A DNA stretch of 64,000 nucleotides, taken from positions 1 to 64,000 of the forward strand of contig NZ_FNAP01000007.1 of the NCBI RefSeq assembly GCF_900101965.1, read 5' to 3'. This DNA is from Rhodospira trueperi (GTDB lineage Bacteria; Pseudomonadota; Alphaproteobacteria; Rhodospirillales; Rhodospirillaceae). The notes under the pieces were generated by a model. The model did not search any database, had not been told where the DNA came from, and saw only the letters and a program-made list of their open reading frames with translations. Positions 1 to 8,035 of the stretch are shown here, piece by piece (the stretch's first letter is position 1; each line of letters begins with the position of its first letter). Both the position numbers and the translations under genes were made by a program.

Positions 1-258
1 GATGTCGAGGTCTGCGCCTTTCAGGTCGAGGCCGGCGCCGCCGCGACGTCCTACATCCCCACGTCCGGGTCCGCCGCGACGCGGGCGGCGGATGTTCTGA
101 GCGACACCCCGCCCGCCGCCCGGGACATCAAGCTGATCGGCACGGCGGCGGACGGCACCGAATATACCGCTGGCGCGCCCCTGGTGTTCGCCGGCCAGAC
201 CACCGAATGGACCTGCCCGGCCGGGCTGTGGTCCGACATCTGGGCGGAGGCGGTATGA
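1..258 (+). CDS. phage tail-associated protein, C-terminal fragment
   Basis: An open frame enters from the left edge and ends with TGA at 256-258, giving the last 85 residues of a larger protein. It contains the stretch ATSYIPTSGSAATRAADV, a pattern I recognise from the C-terminal part of phage tail or host-specificity proteins that carry a concanavalin/LamG-like carbohydrate-binding fold. The protein ends about 480 bp before the tail-fibre gene and overlaps the next ORF by four bases (ATGA), so it belongs to the tail operon. The exact role cannot be given without its N-terminus. Confidence 0.6.
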   Translation, partial: DVEVCAFQVEAGAAATSYIPTSGSAATRAADVLSDTPPAARDIKLIGTAADGTEYTAGAPLVFAGQTTEWTCPAGLWSDIWAEAV

Positions 259-635
259 GCGCGGCGGATTGGCATGATTTCACCTTGGCCGCGCCCGATG
301 AGGCGACGGCCAAGGCGTGCGCCCGGGCGATCCGCGCCGCCTCCGGCGGGGTGCTGGCGATCATCGACGATGCCGGGGCGTGGGTGCCGTCCGGCCCGCG
401 TCATGCGTGGGACCCGGTGGGTGTCGTCGTGGACGAGCCCGCCGCGTATGCCCCGGCCCCGGATGATCCGGGCCATCTGATCGAGACCCGTGCGGCCACG
501 TATCTGCCCGGCTGGCGCGGGATGCTGCGGGTGCGCACGGCGCGCGCGGCGGAGGTCCACGCGATGCTGGAGAGCGTGGGCGCCCAGTATGGCGTGACCT
601 GGCCGGCCGAGGTGCGGCGGGAATGGACGTCATGA
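255..635 (+). CDS. hypothetical phage tail-operon protein
   Basis: A 126-residue protein starting at the ATG that overlaps the upstream stop in an ATGA arrangement, which is why this start is preferred over a longer reading. It has no signal peptide or membrane segment and no domain that I recognise. The sequence is rich in Ala, Asp and Pro with a central acidic Pro-rich stretch. Its place between a tail-spike-like fragment and the collar/fibre gene suggests a baseplate or fibre accessory role, but that is positional inference only. Confidence 0.65.
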   Translation: MSAADWHDFTLAAPDEATAKACARAIRAASGGVLAIIDDAGAWVPSGPRHAWDPVGVVVDEPAAYAPAPDDPGHLIETRAATYLPGWRGMLRVRTARAAEVHAMLESVGAQYGVTWPAEVRREWTS

Positions 636-736
636 CGACGCGCTGGCGGCGCCGCGACACCCGACGGCTCGCGCGTGCCCATTGTGCGACGCGTCGGGGT
701 GACCTGATCGCCACGTGCCCATGGGAGGGGCTTTAG
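632..736 (+). CDS. small ORF, 34 residues, phage tail operon
   Basis: ATG at 632 overlaps the preceding TGA (ATGA) and the TAG at 734-736 is followed directly by the ATG of the fibre gene. The product begins MTTRWRRRDTRRLARAH and is very basic with two cysteines. A GGGAGGGG tract near its end would serve as the ribosome binding site of the fibre gene, so translation of this frame could couple the two genes. No homology is claimed; the exact fit between neighbours is the only support. Confidence 0.4.
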   Translation: MTTRWRRRDTRRLARAHCATRRGDLIATCPWEGL

Positions 737-2038
737 ATGTCATCAGAATACTGCGTGCTACTGACCGCCACGGGTCAGGCCAAGATCGCCAACGCCCTGG
801 CCCTGGGCACCGTGGTCGAGGTCACCCACATGGCCGTGGGCGACGGCGGCGGGGCGCCGATCACCCCGGCCGAGACCATGACGGCCTTGGTGGGCGAGAC
901 CTACCGCGCCGCCATCGAAACCCTTGAGGTGGACCCGGACAACCCCGCCTGGATGCGCGCCCAAATGATCATCCCGACCGACACCGGCGGGTGGTGGGTG
1001 CGCGAGGTGGGCCTGTTCGACGCGGTCGGCGACTTGATCGCCGTCGCCAACTACCCCGCCAGCTACAAGCCCGTCCTGGCCGACGGCGCGACCCGGGACA
1101 TGGCCATCAAGCTGGTGTTGGAGGTGTCCAGCACGTCGGCGATCACCCTGATTGCCGATACCAGCGTGATTGTGGCGACCCGCCCGTGGGTGCTGTCGCA
1201 ACTGCCACCTCACGCGACCACCGAGATGCGCGGCCTCGTCGAACTGGCCACGCCGGCCGAGTGCCGCGCCGGCACCGACACCGAGCGCGCGGTCACGCCG
1301 TCGGGCCTTTGGGCCGGGGTGGCCGCTGCCACGGCGGTGCCGCTGGCCGCGCTGCCATTCCCGGAGATCGTGACATCCACCCACCGCCTGAGCGTCACTC
1401 CCGCCGCCGGCGCGGACGGCGGAACGGTGGCCGTTGCCGCCGGAACGCCCATCGTGATGGGCACCGAAGGCGCGACCGCCGGCCGGGGGCATCTCGTGAC
1501 CGTGGAGACACCCGCGTGGCAATCCGCCGATCTGGCGGCCGACAGCACCTACTACCTGCGCGGCCGCGTCGAGGGTGGCGCTCTGGTGCTCTACACCCAG
1601 CAGGGCACCGACACAGACGCCGTCCCCGCCTCCCTGACCGGCACGCCCGACGGCGCCGCCGGGGGCGGGTTCGACAGTACCCCCGTGGACATGCTGATCG
1701 CCCGCGTCGAGACCGGCACCGCCGGCACCGTGCCCACGGTGACGCCGCTGGCCAATGCGGCGCGCCTGCACGCGACGGCGCATGTGACGGCGACCGGCGT
1801 CGTCTACGGCGGCAGCCCCGGGTCATGGGACTGGGCGCTGGCGCTGGACTGGGCGCGCACCCCGGCGACGCCCATGCTGTCGCTGTTGTTTCATTCGTTT
1901 CTCGACGGCGGCTCTGATGATGACTGGCAGATCGATACCGGTCTGGACGTATCGCGGTACGCGGTCTCCGGCACCCCGCAGCAGGACTCGCTGCAGTCCC
2001 CCTACGTCCCGCGCATTGCGGTGGAGGTGATGGCATGA
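737..2038 (+). CDS. phage tail-collar fibre protein (P2 gpH-like N-terminus)
   Basis: A 433-residue protein. Residues about 1-150 match the DUF3751/tail-collar fibre N-terminal domain found in P2 gpH-type fibres (start MSSEYCVLLTATGQAKIANA, then the conserved GWWVREVGLFD segment near residue 85). This part attaches the fibre to the baseplate. The remainder is a Thr/Ala/Gly-rich beta-type region likely to form the distal receptor-binding shaft. GGGAGGGG lies just upstream of the start. The stop overlaps the next ATG (ATGA). Confidence 0.85.
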   Translation: MSSEYCVLLTATGQAKIANALALGTVVEVTHMAVGDGGGAPITPAETMTALVGETYRAAIETLEVDPDNPAWMRAQMIIPTDTGGWWVREVGLFDAVGDLIAVANYPASYKPVLADGATRDMAIKLVLEVSSTSAITLIADTSVIVATRPWVLSQLPPHATTEMRGLVELATPAECRAGTDTERAVTPSGLWAGVAAATAVPLAALPFPEIVTSTHRLSVTPAAGADGGTVAVAAGTPIVMGTEGATAGRGHLVTVETPAWQSADLAADSTYYLRGRVEGGALVLYTQQGTDTDAVPASLTGTPDGAAGGGFDSTPVDMLIARVETGTAGTVPTVTPLANAARLHATAHVTATGVVYGGSPGSWDWALALDWARTPATPMLSLLFHSFLDGGSDDDWQIDTGLDVSRYAVSGTPQQDSLQSPYVPRIAVEVMA

Positions 2039-2733
2039 CGACCGCCCAGCATCACGACGGCGACCTGATGGTCGCGCGCGCCAGCGGCACGGCGCCCGGC
2101 ACCCCGCTGCCCCCGGCGCTGGCCGGCGTGCCCCTGGAGCGGCTGCGCTACGACGCGGCCGCCGACACGGTGATCGATATCGCCGGCGTCGAGCGGGAGT
2201 GGCATGTCGATCCCCAGGGCCGGCCGCGCCTGGCGCCGGCCGACGGCCGCCAGCCCCTGACCTGCGCCGGCGACGATCCGCTGATCCGCGACGCCGACAC
2301 CGGCCTGTGGCGGGTCGAGACCGACGCCGACCGACGGGCCGCCGCCCAGACCGCCGCCGCCGCCGAGATCGACCGGCGGGCGGAGGCGGTGCGGCTCACC
2401 TACCTGACGGGCGGCGCCGCCCAGGCCATGACATATCAGCGCAAGGAACAGCGCGCCCGCGAGGCCCAGGCGATCCTCGACGCCGGCGACATGCCTGCCA
2501 CGGGGGACTTCCCGATGCTCGCCGCCGAGGTCGGGATTACGGCGCCTAACCTGCCCGGCGTGGTGGCCGTGATCCTGACCCAGGCCGACGCCTGGGAGGG
2601 GGTGGCGGGCCGGATCGAGGCCGCCCGCCTGAGCGGCAAGGCCGCCATTGCCGCCGCCCCCGACGTCCCCGCCGTTCACACCGCCCGGGATTCCGCCCTC
2701 GCGGCCCTGGCCGCCCTGCACGCCACCCCCTAG
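2035..2733 (+). CDS. probable tail fibre assembly/accessory protein
   Basis: A 232-residue protein directly after the fibre gene with an ATGA overlap. The N-terminal half has the short beta-rich segment common in fibre-assembly (P2 gpG/Tfa-like) proteins, and residues about 100-150 form an Ala/Arg/Glu-rich helix of the kind seen in DUF4376-type fibre-associated proteins. Position after gpH and before the sheath matches gpG in P2. Sequence similarity to a named family is weak, so the function is inferred mainly from order. Confidence 0.55.
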   Translation: MTTAQHHDGDLMVARASGTAPGTPLPPALAGVPLERLRYDAAADTVIDIAGVEREWHVDPQGRPRLAPADGRQPLTCAGDDPLIRDADTGLWRVETDADRRAAAQTAAAAEIDRRAEAVRLTYLTGGAAQAMTYQRKEQRAREAQAILDAGDMPATGDFPMLAAEVGITAPNLPGVVAVILTQADAWEGVAGRIEAARLSGKAAIAAAPDVPAVHTARDSALAALAALHATP

Positions 2734-2745
2734 GGAGTTCCGCCC

Positions 2746-3918
2746 ATGGCCACCGACTATCACCACGGCATTCGCATCATCGAACTGACCGACGTCATCC
2801 GGCCCATCCGCACCGTGGAAACCGCCATCATCGGACTGGTGGCCACCGCCGACGATGCCGACGCCGACGCCTTTCCCCTGGATCGCCCGGCCCTCATCAC
2901 CGACGTGCGCACCGCCGCCGGGTCCGCCGGCACCACGGGCACGCTGGCCCGGGTGCTGGACGCCATCGCCGATCAAGCCAACGCCGTTACGGTTGTGGTG
3001 CGCGTGGCCGAAGGCGCCGACGAAGCCGAGACCACGACCAACGTGATCGGCGGCACCAACACCGCCGGCATGAAGACCGGCCTGCACGCCCTGACGGCCG
3101 CCCAGGCCCAGCTTGGGGTGACGCCGCGCATCCTGGGAGCCCCGGGACTGGACACGGACGCGGTCACGGCCGAGCTGGTCACCGTCGCCCAGACCCTGCG
3201 CGGCTTCGCCTATGCGGGGTGCCACGGCTGCGTCACCCCGTCCGAGGCCGTGCTGTACCGCGACGGCTTCGCGGCCCGCGAGCTCATGCTCATCTGGCCG
3301 GACTTCCAACGCTGGGACACGGTGGCCAGTGCGACGGGAACCGCGTGGGCGACGGCCCGCGCCCTGGGCCTGCGGGCCAAGATCGACGAGGACGTCGGCT
3401 GGCACAAAACCCTGTCCAACGTGGCCGTCAACGGGGTGACCGGCCTGTCCCGTGACGTCTCGTGGGACCTGCAATCCCCGGCCACGGACGCGGGCGTGCT
3501 GAACGCCGCCGACGTCACCACCCTGATCCGCGAGGACGGGTTCCGCTTCTGGGGCTCGCGCACCTGTTCGAACGACACGGCGTTCGCCTTCGAGAGCTAC
3601 ACCCGCACCGCCCAGGTGCTCGCCGACACCATGGCCCGGGCGCACATGTGGGCCGTGGACAAGCCCCTGCACCCAACCCTGGCCCAGGACATCGTGGACG
3701 GCGTCGACGCCAAGTTCCGCGAGTTGGTCGCGCGGAACTACCTGATCGGCGGGCGGGCCTGGTTCGATCCGGCCAAGAACAGCGCCACCGAGCTGTACGC
3801 CGGCAAGCTGTGGATCTCCTACGACTACACGCCGGTGCCGCCGCTGGAAAACCTGATGTTCGAGCAGAAGATCACCAGCGACTACCTGATCGACTTCGCC
3901 GCCCGAATGGCGGCTTAA
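2746..3918 (+). CDS. FI: contractile tail sheath protein (P2 gpFI-like)
   Basis: A 390-residue protein matching the P2 FI sheath family in length and sequence: it begins MATDYHHGIRIIELTDVIRP, then has the Thr-rich segment ETAIIGLVATADDADADAFP that leads into the sheath core, and ends in the conserved region with GGRAWFDPAKN. The sheath surrounds the tail tube and contracts at infection. GGGAG precedes the start. The next gene downstream is the tube protein, as in P2. Confidence 0.95.
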   Translation: MATDYHHGIRIIELTDVIRPIRTVETAIIGLVATADDADADAFPLDRPALITDVRTAAGSAGTTGTLARVLDAIADQANAVTVVVRVAEGADEAETTTNVIGGTNTAGMKTGLHALTAAQAQLGVTPRILGAPGLDTDAVTAELVTVAQTLRGFAYAGCHGCVTPSEAVLYRDGFAARELMLIWPDFQRWDTVASATGTAWATARALGLRAKIDEDVGWHKTLSNVAVNGVTGLSRDVSWDLQSPATDAGVLNAADVTTLIREDGFRFWGSRTCSNDTAFAFESYTRTAQVLADTMARAHMWAVDKPLHPTLAQDIVDGVDAKFRELVARNYLIGGRAWFDPAKNSATELYAGKLWISYDYTPVPPLENLMFEQKITSDYLIDFAARMAA

Positions 3919-3933
3919 GGGGAGGTCCCACCT

Positions 3934-4449
3934 ATGCTCCCGAAGCTCATTAAGACCTGGAACGTGGTGGTCGACGGCCGCTCCCTGGCGGGGGTGGCCG
4001 AGGACCTCACCCTGCCGGAACTGACGCGGGTCACCGAGAGCCTGCGCAACGCCGGCATGCTCGGCCCGGTCGAGGGCGACCTGGGCCTGGAGGGCCTGTC
4101 GCTGTCCTTCACCCTGACCGAGTTCAACGAGGACATCCTGCGCGCCTGGGGCCTGTTCGGGGCGGGCAACATCCCGGTCCGCTTCCTCGCCGCCGCCCGC
4201 GCCGACGATGCCGAGGCGCCGACGGACGCGATCGAGGTCTCCGTGCGGGGCCGCTGGAAGAAGATCAGCCACGGCACGGTCAAGGGCGGCGAGGTCGCCA
4301 AGATGACTGTCGAGGTCCCCTGCACCTACTACCGCTACCGCCTCAACGGCGACACCGTCATCGAGATCGACCTGATCGCCGGCACCGAGATCGTGGACGG
4401 CGTGGACCGTCAGGCGGACATGCGCCGCGCGATTGGTCTTGTTTCCTGA
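3934..4449 (+). CDS. FII: major tail tube protein (P2 gpFII-like)
   Basis: A 171-residue protein, the usual length for P2 FII. It begins MLPKLIKTWNVVVDGRSLAG and has the family's LPELTRVTESLRNAGMLGPV segment and a C-terminal YYRYRLNGDTVIEIDLIAGT strand region. It forms the inner tube through which DNA passes. It sits 15 bp after the sheath gene with a GGGGAGG ribosome binding site. Confidence 0.95.
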   Translation: MLPKLIKTWNVVVDGRSLAGVAEDLTLPELTRVTESLRNAGMLGPVEGDLGLEGLSLSFTLTEFNEDILRAWGLFGAGNIPVRFLAAARADDAEAPTDAIEVSVRGRWKKISHGTVKGGEVAKMTVEVPCTYYRYRLNGDTVIEIDLIAGTEIVDGVDRQADMRRAIGLVS

Positions 4450-4601
4450 TCGCCGCAGCGACCCTAGCAGGTCGCGCGGCTCCGCCGCTAAAGCGGCGCC
4501 GGCCCGGTCGGGCCGGAGGGGTACACCAAACCCGGGCGCCGGCCCGGTCGGGCCGATAGGCCCGGAGCCGCGCGGCGTCCGAAGGACGGCGCTGCGGCGA
4601 T
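4449..4601 (+). repeat. nested palindromic repeat region before gene E
   Basis: A 153-bp gap framed by a perfect 12-bp inverted repeat (ATCGCCGCAGCG at 4449-4460, CGCTGCGGCGAT at 4590-4601). Nested inside are a second inverted pair (GCGCGGCTCC at 4474-4483, GGAGCCGCGC at 4564-4573) and a 20-bp direct repeat centred on the palindrome GGCCCGGTCGGGCC, copies at 4495 and 4535. A transcript here would fold into a long branched hairpin. Confidence 0.75.
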
Positions 4602-4621
4602 GAAAAGAAAGGACCCAAAAC

Positions 4622-4954
4622 ATGAACGAGTTCCGCAGCGTCAAACTCTATCAACCCCTGCCTGTCGGGGGCGACAAGACCCTGGACACCCTGCGCTTCC
4701 GCGCGCCCAAGGCCGGCGATCTGCGCGGCCTGAAGCTGGCGCTGCTGGAAGAGGCGGAGGTGGATGCCGTCCTGACCCTGGCGCCCCGGATCAGCATGGA
4801 CGCCGTCTCCGCCGCGCACTTGGCCGAGTTGCACCCGGCCGACCTGCTGGCCCTGACGGCGGAGGTGTTGAGTTTTTTCGCACCCCCCGGGACGGGGGCG
4901 GGCGCGATGGGCCGGGACTCCCCGACGACGCCCGGGCCGCATGGGGTGTCCTGA
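4622..4954 (+). CDS. E: tail assembly chaperone gpE (unshifted product)
   Basis: A 110-residue protein of the P2 gpE type (phage tail assembly chaperone, PF10109-like). It begins MNEFRSVKLYQPLPVGGDKT and carries the family pattern DTLRFRAPKAGDLRGLKLAL. gpE and its frameshifted form bind the tape measure and guide tail-tube assembly. It lies between tube and tape-measure genes as expected, with AAAGGA upstream of the ATG. The last 24 residues, after the slip site, are low-complexity and probably functionless. Confidence 0.9.
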   Translation: MNEFRSVKLYQPLPVGGDKTLDTLRFRAPKAGDLRGLKLALLEEAEVDAVLTLAPRISMDAVSAAHLAELHPADLLALTAEVLSFFAPPGTGAGAMGRDSPTTPGPHGVS

Positions 4955-5088
4955 TGCAGGCGTTCCCGGGATCCTTTCCACCGGACGTCTTCGATGCCCT
5001 CGATCTCGATCGCTACGCCGAGGCCTATGGCATGGCGGTCGAGACCCTGAACGCCCAGGCGGAGGCGATGCGCACCGGTCGCCGATAG
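4622..5088 (+). CDS. E': tail assembly chaperone gpE+E' made by -1 frameshift
   Basis: The slippery heptamer T TTT TTC lies at 4873-4879, in phase with gene E (codons AGT TTT TTC). A -1 shift continues from 4879 to the TAG at 5086-5088 and adds about 69 residues containing LMQAFPGSFPPDVFDALDLD and a helical tail. P2-like phages make E+E' by a -1 shift at a run of T at the same place, and both products are needed for tail assembly. A GC-rich stretch follows the slip site and could form the stimulatory structure. The downstream frame has no suitable start of its own. Confidence 0.85.
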
Positions 5089-5097
5089 GGAGACCCA

Positions 5098-5165
5098 TCC
5101 GGCCCGACCGGGCCGGCGGGCCGAAGGCCCGGAGCCGCGCGAGCCCGAAGGGCGAACTGGGGCGA
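5098..5165 (+). repeat. palindromic repeat before the tape-measure gene
   Basis: Contains GGCCCGACCGGGCC, the reverse complement of the palindrome seen twice at 4495-4555, then AGGCCCGGAGCCGCGCG, an exact 17-base match to 4558-4574, then a GCCC-GAA-GGGC mini-hairpin. As before gene E, the block is followed by an A-rich ribosome-binding stretch and an ATG. Confidence 0.7.
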
Positions 5166-5179
5166 AAAAGGAAACCAAA

Positions 5180-7399
5180 ATGCCCGACCTGAAACTCTCC
5201 ATCGCCCTCGCGGCCATCGACACAGCCACGGCGCCACTGCGCCGTGTGCGGGAGGCCGCGCGCCAGATGGGCGGCGGGGCGCGGACGGCGGCGCAGCGCC
5301 TGGGCAGCCTGGAACGCTCGGCCGAACAGTTGGCCGCGTTCCGCAAGGTGCGCGCCAACGCATGGCAGAACACCCGTGCCCTGGCCGACCTTGAGGAACA
5401 ACTGACCGGCGCGCGGGAAAAGCTCGCCCGCGTGACCAAGGAGACCGGAGGCACCGGCCGGGCCTTCCAGCGGGCCACCCAGCATGTGGCGTTCCTGGAA
5501 AAGAAAGAGGCCGGGCTCATCAAGCGGACGCAGGGCATCCAGACGGCCATGTCGCGCGCCGGCGATGCCCTGCGCGAGGCCGGGGTGGACACCGGTCATG
5601 CCGCCGCCGAGACCCGGCGCCTGTCGGCCGACATCGCCCGCGCCATCCGGCGCGCCAACGGCCTGGCCCGGATCGAGGGCCACTTCGACCGCATCCGCCA
5701 CGCCGCCGGGGGGGCGGCCCTGGCCGCCGGTGCCCTCACCGGGCGCCTGTCCAGGCTCTCCGGCGCCCTCGGGCTCGGGGGCCTGTTGGGCGGCGGTGCG
5801 GCTGTCGGGGGCCTGGGCTCCATGATGCAGGGCTTTGCGGAGTCCGGCCGCGAGATCGACCAGTGGGCCGGGCGCATCGGGGTGTCCACCACTGCGCTGC
5901 AAGCCCTCACCGCCGTCGGCGGACGCTTCGGCATCCAGCAGGACGCCATGATCGACGGCCTCAAGGAACTGTCCCTGCGCGCCGATGAGTTCGCCGTCAC
6001 AGGGGGCGGGGAATCGGAAGAGGCATGGCAGCGCCTCGGCTTGGGACGGGATCAGATCAACGCCGTCAAGGGCGACACCGAAGCCCTGTTCGAGCTTGTG
6101 CGCAGCCGGATGGAAAACATCCAGGACGTCTCGGAACGCCAGCGCATCGCCGACGAACTGTTCGGCGGCACGGCGGCCGAACAGATGGTCGAGATGCTGT
6201 CCGCCTCCACCGACGAGCTGCGCCGCATGCGGGCCGAGGCGGAGGCCAACGGCCAGATCCTGTCGGAGGAAGAGATTGCCCAGGCGCGGACCCTATCGGA
6301 CTCCCTGCGCCACCTGTCCGGCATCATGGGCGGTTTGGCCAAGACCATCTCCGCCAAGCTCGCGCCGGTCCTCACACCCCTGTTGCAGCAGCTTGGGGAC
6401 TGGATCGGCGCCAACCGCGAGCTGATCGCCAGCGAGATCTCGTCGATCGTCCAGCGCCTGTCCGACGCCCTCGACCGCGTGGACTGGTCCGCCGTGCTGG
6501 CGAGCCTGAAGGCGTTCGGGTCCCGGGTCCAGTCGGTCGTGGAGGCCATCGGCGGCTGGGACACCGCCATGATCGCCGTGGTGGCCACCCTGAACGCGGG
6601 CCTGATCGGGTCCCTGGCCAGCCTGGGCGTTCAACTGGGGCGGCTGGGCGCGGCCCTGCTGGCGAACCCGATCACGGCGGTCATCGCGGCCATCGCCTTC
6701 GGCGCCTATGCCATCTACGCCAACTGGGACAAAATCGGGGTCTGGTTCCAGGCCAAGCTGGACAAGGTCCGCGCGGCGTTCGACGTCGGGCTGGGCTCCG
6801 GACTGTGGGAGATCATCAAGCAGACCAGCCCGTGGTCGCTCGTCCGCGATGCCTTCAACGGCCTGTTCAAGTGGCTGTTCGGCGTGGACCTCTCGGCCCT
6901 GGGTCGCCAATGGTTCGGGCCGCTCCTGGATGCCATCGACGCCGTGGACCGCGAGATCACCGCGTGGATCGCCTGGATCGATCAGAAGCTGCAGCCGGTG
7001 GTCGGGATGATGCGTTCGGCCGGCAGCATGCTGGGCTTCGGGGGCGATGACGACGAAGAGGATGCGGCTGCGGCGCCCCCCGCCGACACGCCGTCCCGGC
7101 CGTCGCTTTCTCTGCCGAGCCGGTTTGCCGACCGCGAGCCCTACGCCGGCGGCCGGCCGCCCCCGGCCAACGATGACCGGCCCCGTTTCAACGTGGTGGA
7201 CACCAGCGCCGGTGTCGCGGCGGCGGCGGCCGCCAACGCGCCCAACGTGGACTCCCACGACACGGTCAACCTGACGGTCAACGTTCCGCCGGGCTCGGAC
7301 CCCGAGGAGATCAAGCGCATCCTGGCGGAGCTCCTGGACGACCGGGAGGCGTCCCGCGCCTCCGCCGCCCGCGCGCACCTGTACGACGGGGTGCGGTGA
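5180..7399 (+). CDS. T: tail tape measure protein (P2 gpT-like)
   Basis: A 739-residue protein whose length sets tail length. Residues 1-170 are predicted coiled coil (repeated Arg/Glu/Ala heptads such as LEEQLTGAREKLARVTKE). A Gly-rich hydrophobic stretch (about 195-215) is followed by the TP901-type tape-measure domain with GRIGVSTTALQALTAVGGRFG. Hydrophobic segments occur near 465-520, typical of tape measures that insert in membranes during DNA delivery. A Pro/Ala linker and an acidic C-terminus follow. It lies between E/E' and U. Confidence 0.95.
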   Translation: MPDLKLSIALAAIDTATAPLRRVREAARQMGGGARTAAQRLGSLERSAEQLAAFRKVRANAWQNTRALADLEEQLTGAREKLARVTKETGGTGRAFQRATQHVAFLEKKEAGLIKRTQGIQTAMSRAGDALREAGVDTGHAAAETRRLSADIARAIRRANGLARIEGHFDRIRHAAGGAALAAGALTGRLSRLSGALGLGGLLGGGAAVGGLGSMMQGFAESGREIDQWAGRIGVSTTALQALTAVGGRFGIQQDAMIDGLKELSLRADEFAVTGGGESEEAWQRLGLGRDQINAVKGDTEALFELVRSRMENIQDVSERQRIADELFGGTAAEQMVEMLSASTDELRRMRAEAEANGQILSEEEIAQARTLSDSLRHLSGIMGGLAKTISAKLAPVLTPLLQQLGDWIGANRELIASEISSIVQRLSDALDRVDWSAVLASLKAFGSRVQSVVEAIGGWDTAMIAVVATLNAGLIGSLASLGVQLGRLGAALLANPITAVIAAIAFGAYAIYANWDKIGVWFQAKLDKVRAAFDVGLGSGLWEIIKQTSPWSLVRDAFNGLFKWLFGVDLSALGRQWFGPLLDAIDAVDREITAWIAWIDQKLQPVVGMMRSAGSMLGFGGDDDEEDAAAAPPADTPSRPSLSLPSRFADREPYAGGRPPPANDDRPRFNVVDTSAGVAAAAAANAPNVDSHDTVNLTVNVPPGSDPEEIKRILAELLDDREASRASAARAHLYDGVR

Positions 7400-7418
7400 T
7401 GTTTGCATTCGGCGCCAG

Positions 7419-7480
7419 CCCGCTCCCCCACCCGGCCACCCTACGCCAGGATCATATGGGTGGCCGGGTGGGGGAGCGGG
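7419..7480 (+). terminator. perfect 23-bp hairpin between tape measure and gene U
   Basis: Left arm 7419-7441 (starts CCCGCTCCCCCACCC) and right arm 7458-7480 are exact reverse complements, with a 16-base loop. The stem nearly continues for 8 more pairs outward with one wobble and one mismatch. No T-run follows, so it is not a standard intrinsic terminator for the plus strand; an mRNA processing or partial-termination element within the tail operon is as likely. Confidence 0.6.
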
Positions 7481-7510
7481 CCGGTGCCGCAAGACAAGAA
7501 AGGTCGATAA

Positions 7511-8035
7511 ATGCCCCTGATGACCCTCGGCCTGTTCACCTTCCAGACCGACTCGCTGCCCTATGCCACGGCGGCGCGGGACAGCGCGTGGCGCTGGCCG
7601 TCCCAGGACCGCGCCGGCGCCGCCCCCGCGCACCAGTACACCGGTCCAGGCACGGACACCCTGACCCTGACCGGGACCCTGATGCCCGAGATCACGGGCG
7701 GCCCGGTCCACCTGGACACGCTCCGCCGCATGGCGGCCGAGGGCAAGGCATGGCTGCTGATCGACGGCCAGGGGCGGCGGCGCGGAACCTGGATCGTCAC
7801 CAGCGTGCGCGAGACCCGCACCCACATGTTCAGCGACGGCACGCCCCGCAAGGTGGACTTCACCCTGTCCCTGACCCGGTACAGCGACGATGATCTGGCC
7901 GCGCGCGGCGATCTGGCGGACAGCCTGCCCGGCCACCTGTCCGCCCCCGCGCCGGACGACGTGATCGCCGGCGCCCGCGACCTGGCCGGAGGGCTGGCCG
8001 GGGCCGCGTCCGATCTGTGGAGCCTGTACCGGTGA
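7511..8035 (+). CDS. U: tail terminator/baseplate protein gpU-like
   Basis: A 174-residue protein with the P2 gpU family signature: MTLGLFTFQTDSLPYATA at the N-terminus, then the WRWPSQDR segment and the later KVDFTLSLTRYSDD strand. gpU acts at the end of tail assembly in P2. Its TGA overlaps a GTG that starts gene D, so the usual LysM-type gene X between U and D is absent. Confidence 0.92.
   Translation: MPLMTLGLFTFQTDSLPYATAARDSAWRWPSQDRAGAAPAHQYTGPGTDTLTLTGTLMPEITGGPVHLDTLRRMAAEGKAWLLIDGQGRRRGTWIVTSVRETRTHMFSDGTPRKVDFTLSLTRYSDDDLAARGDLADSLPGHLSAPAPDDVIAGARDLAGGLAGAASDLWSLYR

Noticed and set aside
758-1783. 341-codon minus-strand frame opposite the tail fibre gene
   Set aside because: GC-rich codon bias makes long antisense frames; it is Gly/His/Arg-rich, has no domain and lies wholly against a recognised gene.
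2002-4644. 880-codon minus-strand frame over the fibre-assembly, sheath and tube genes
   Set aside because: Covers three recognised plus-strand genes; composition is typical of a codon-bias shadow.
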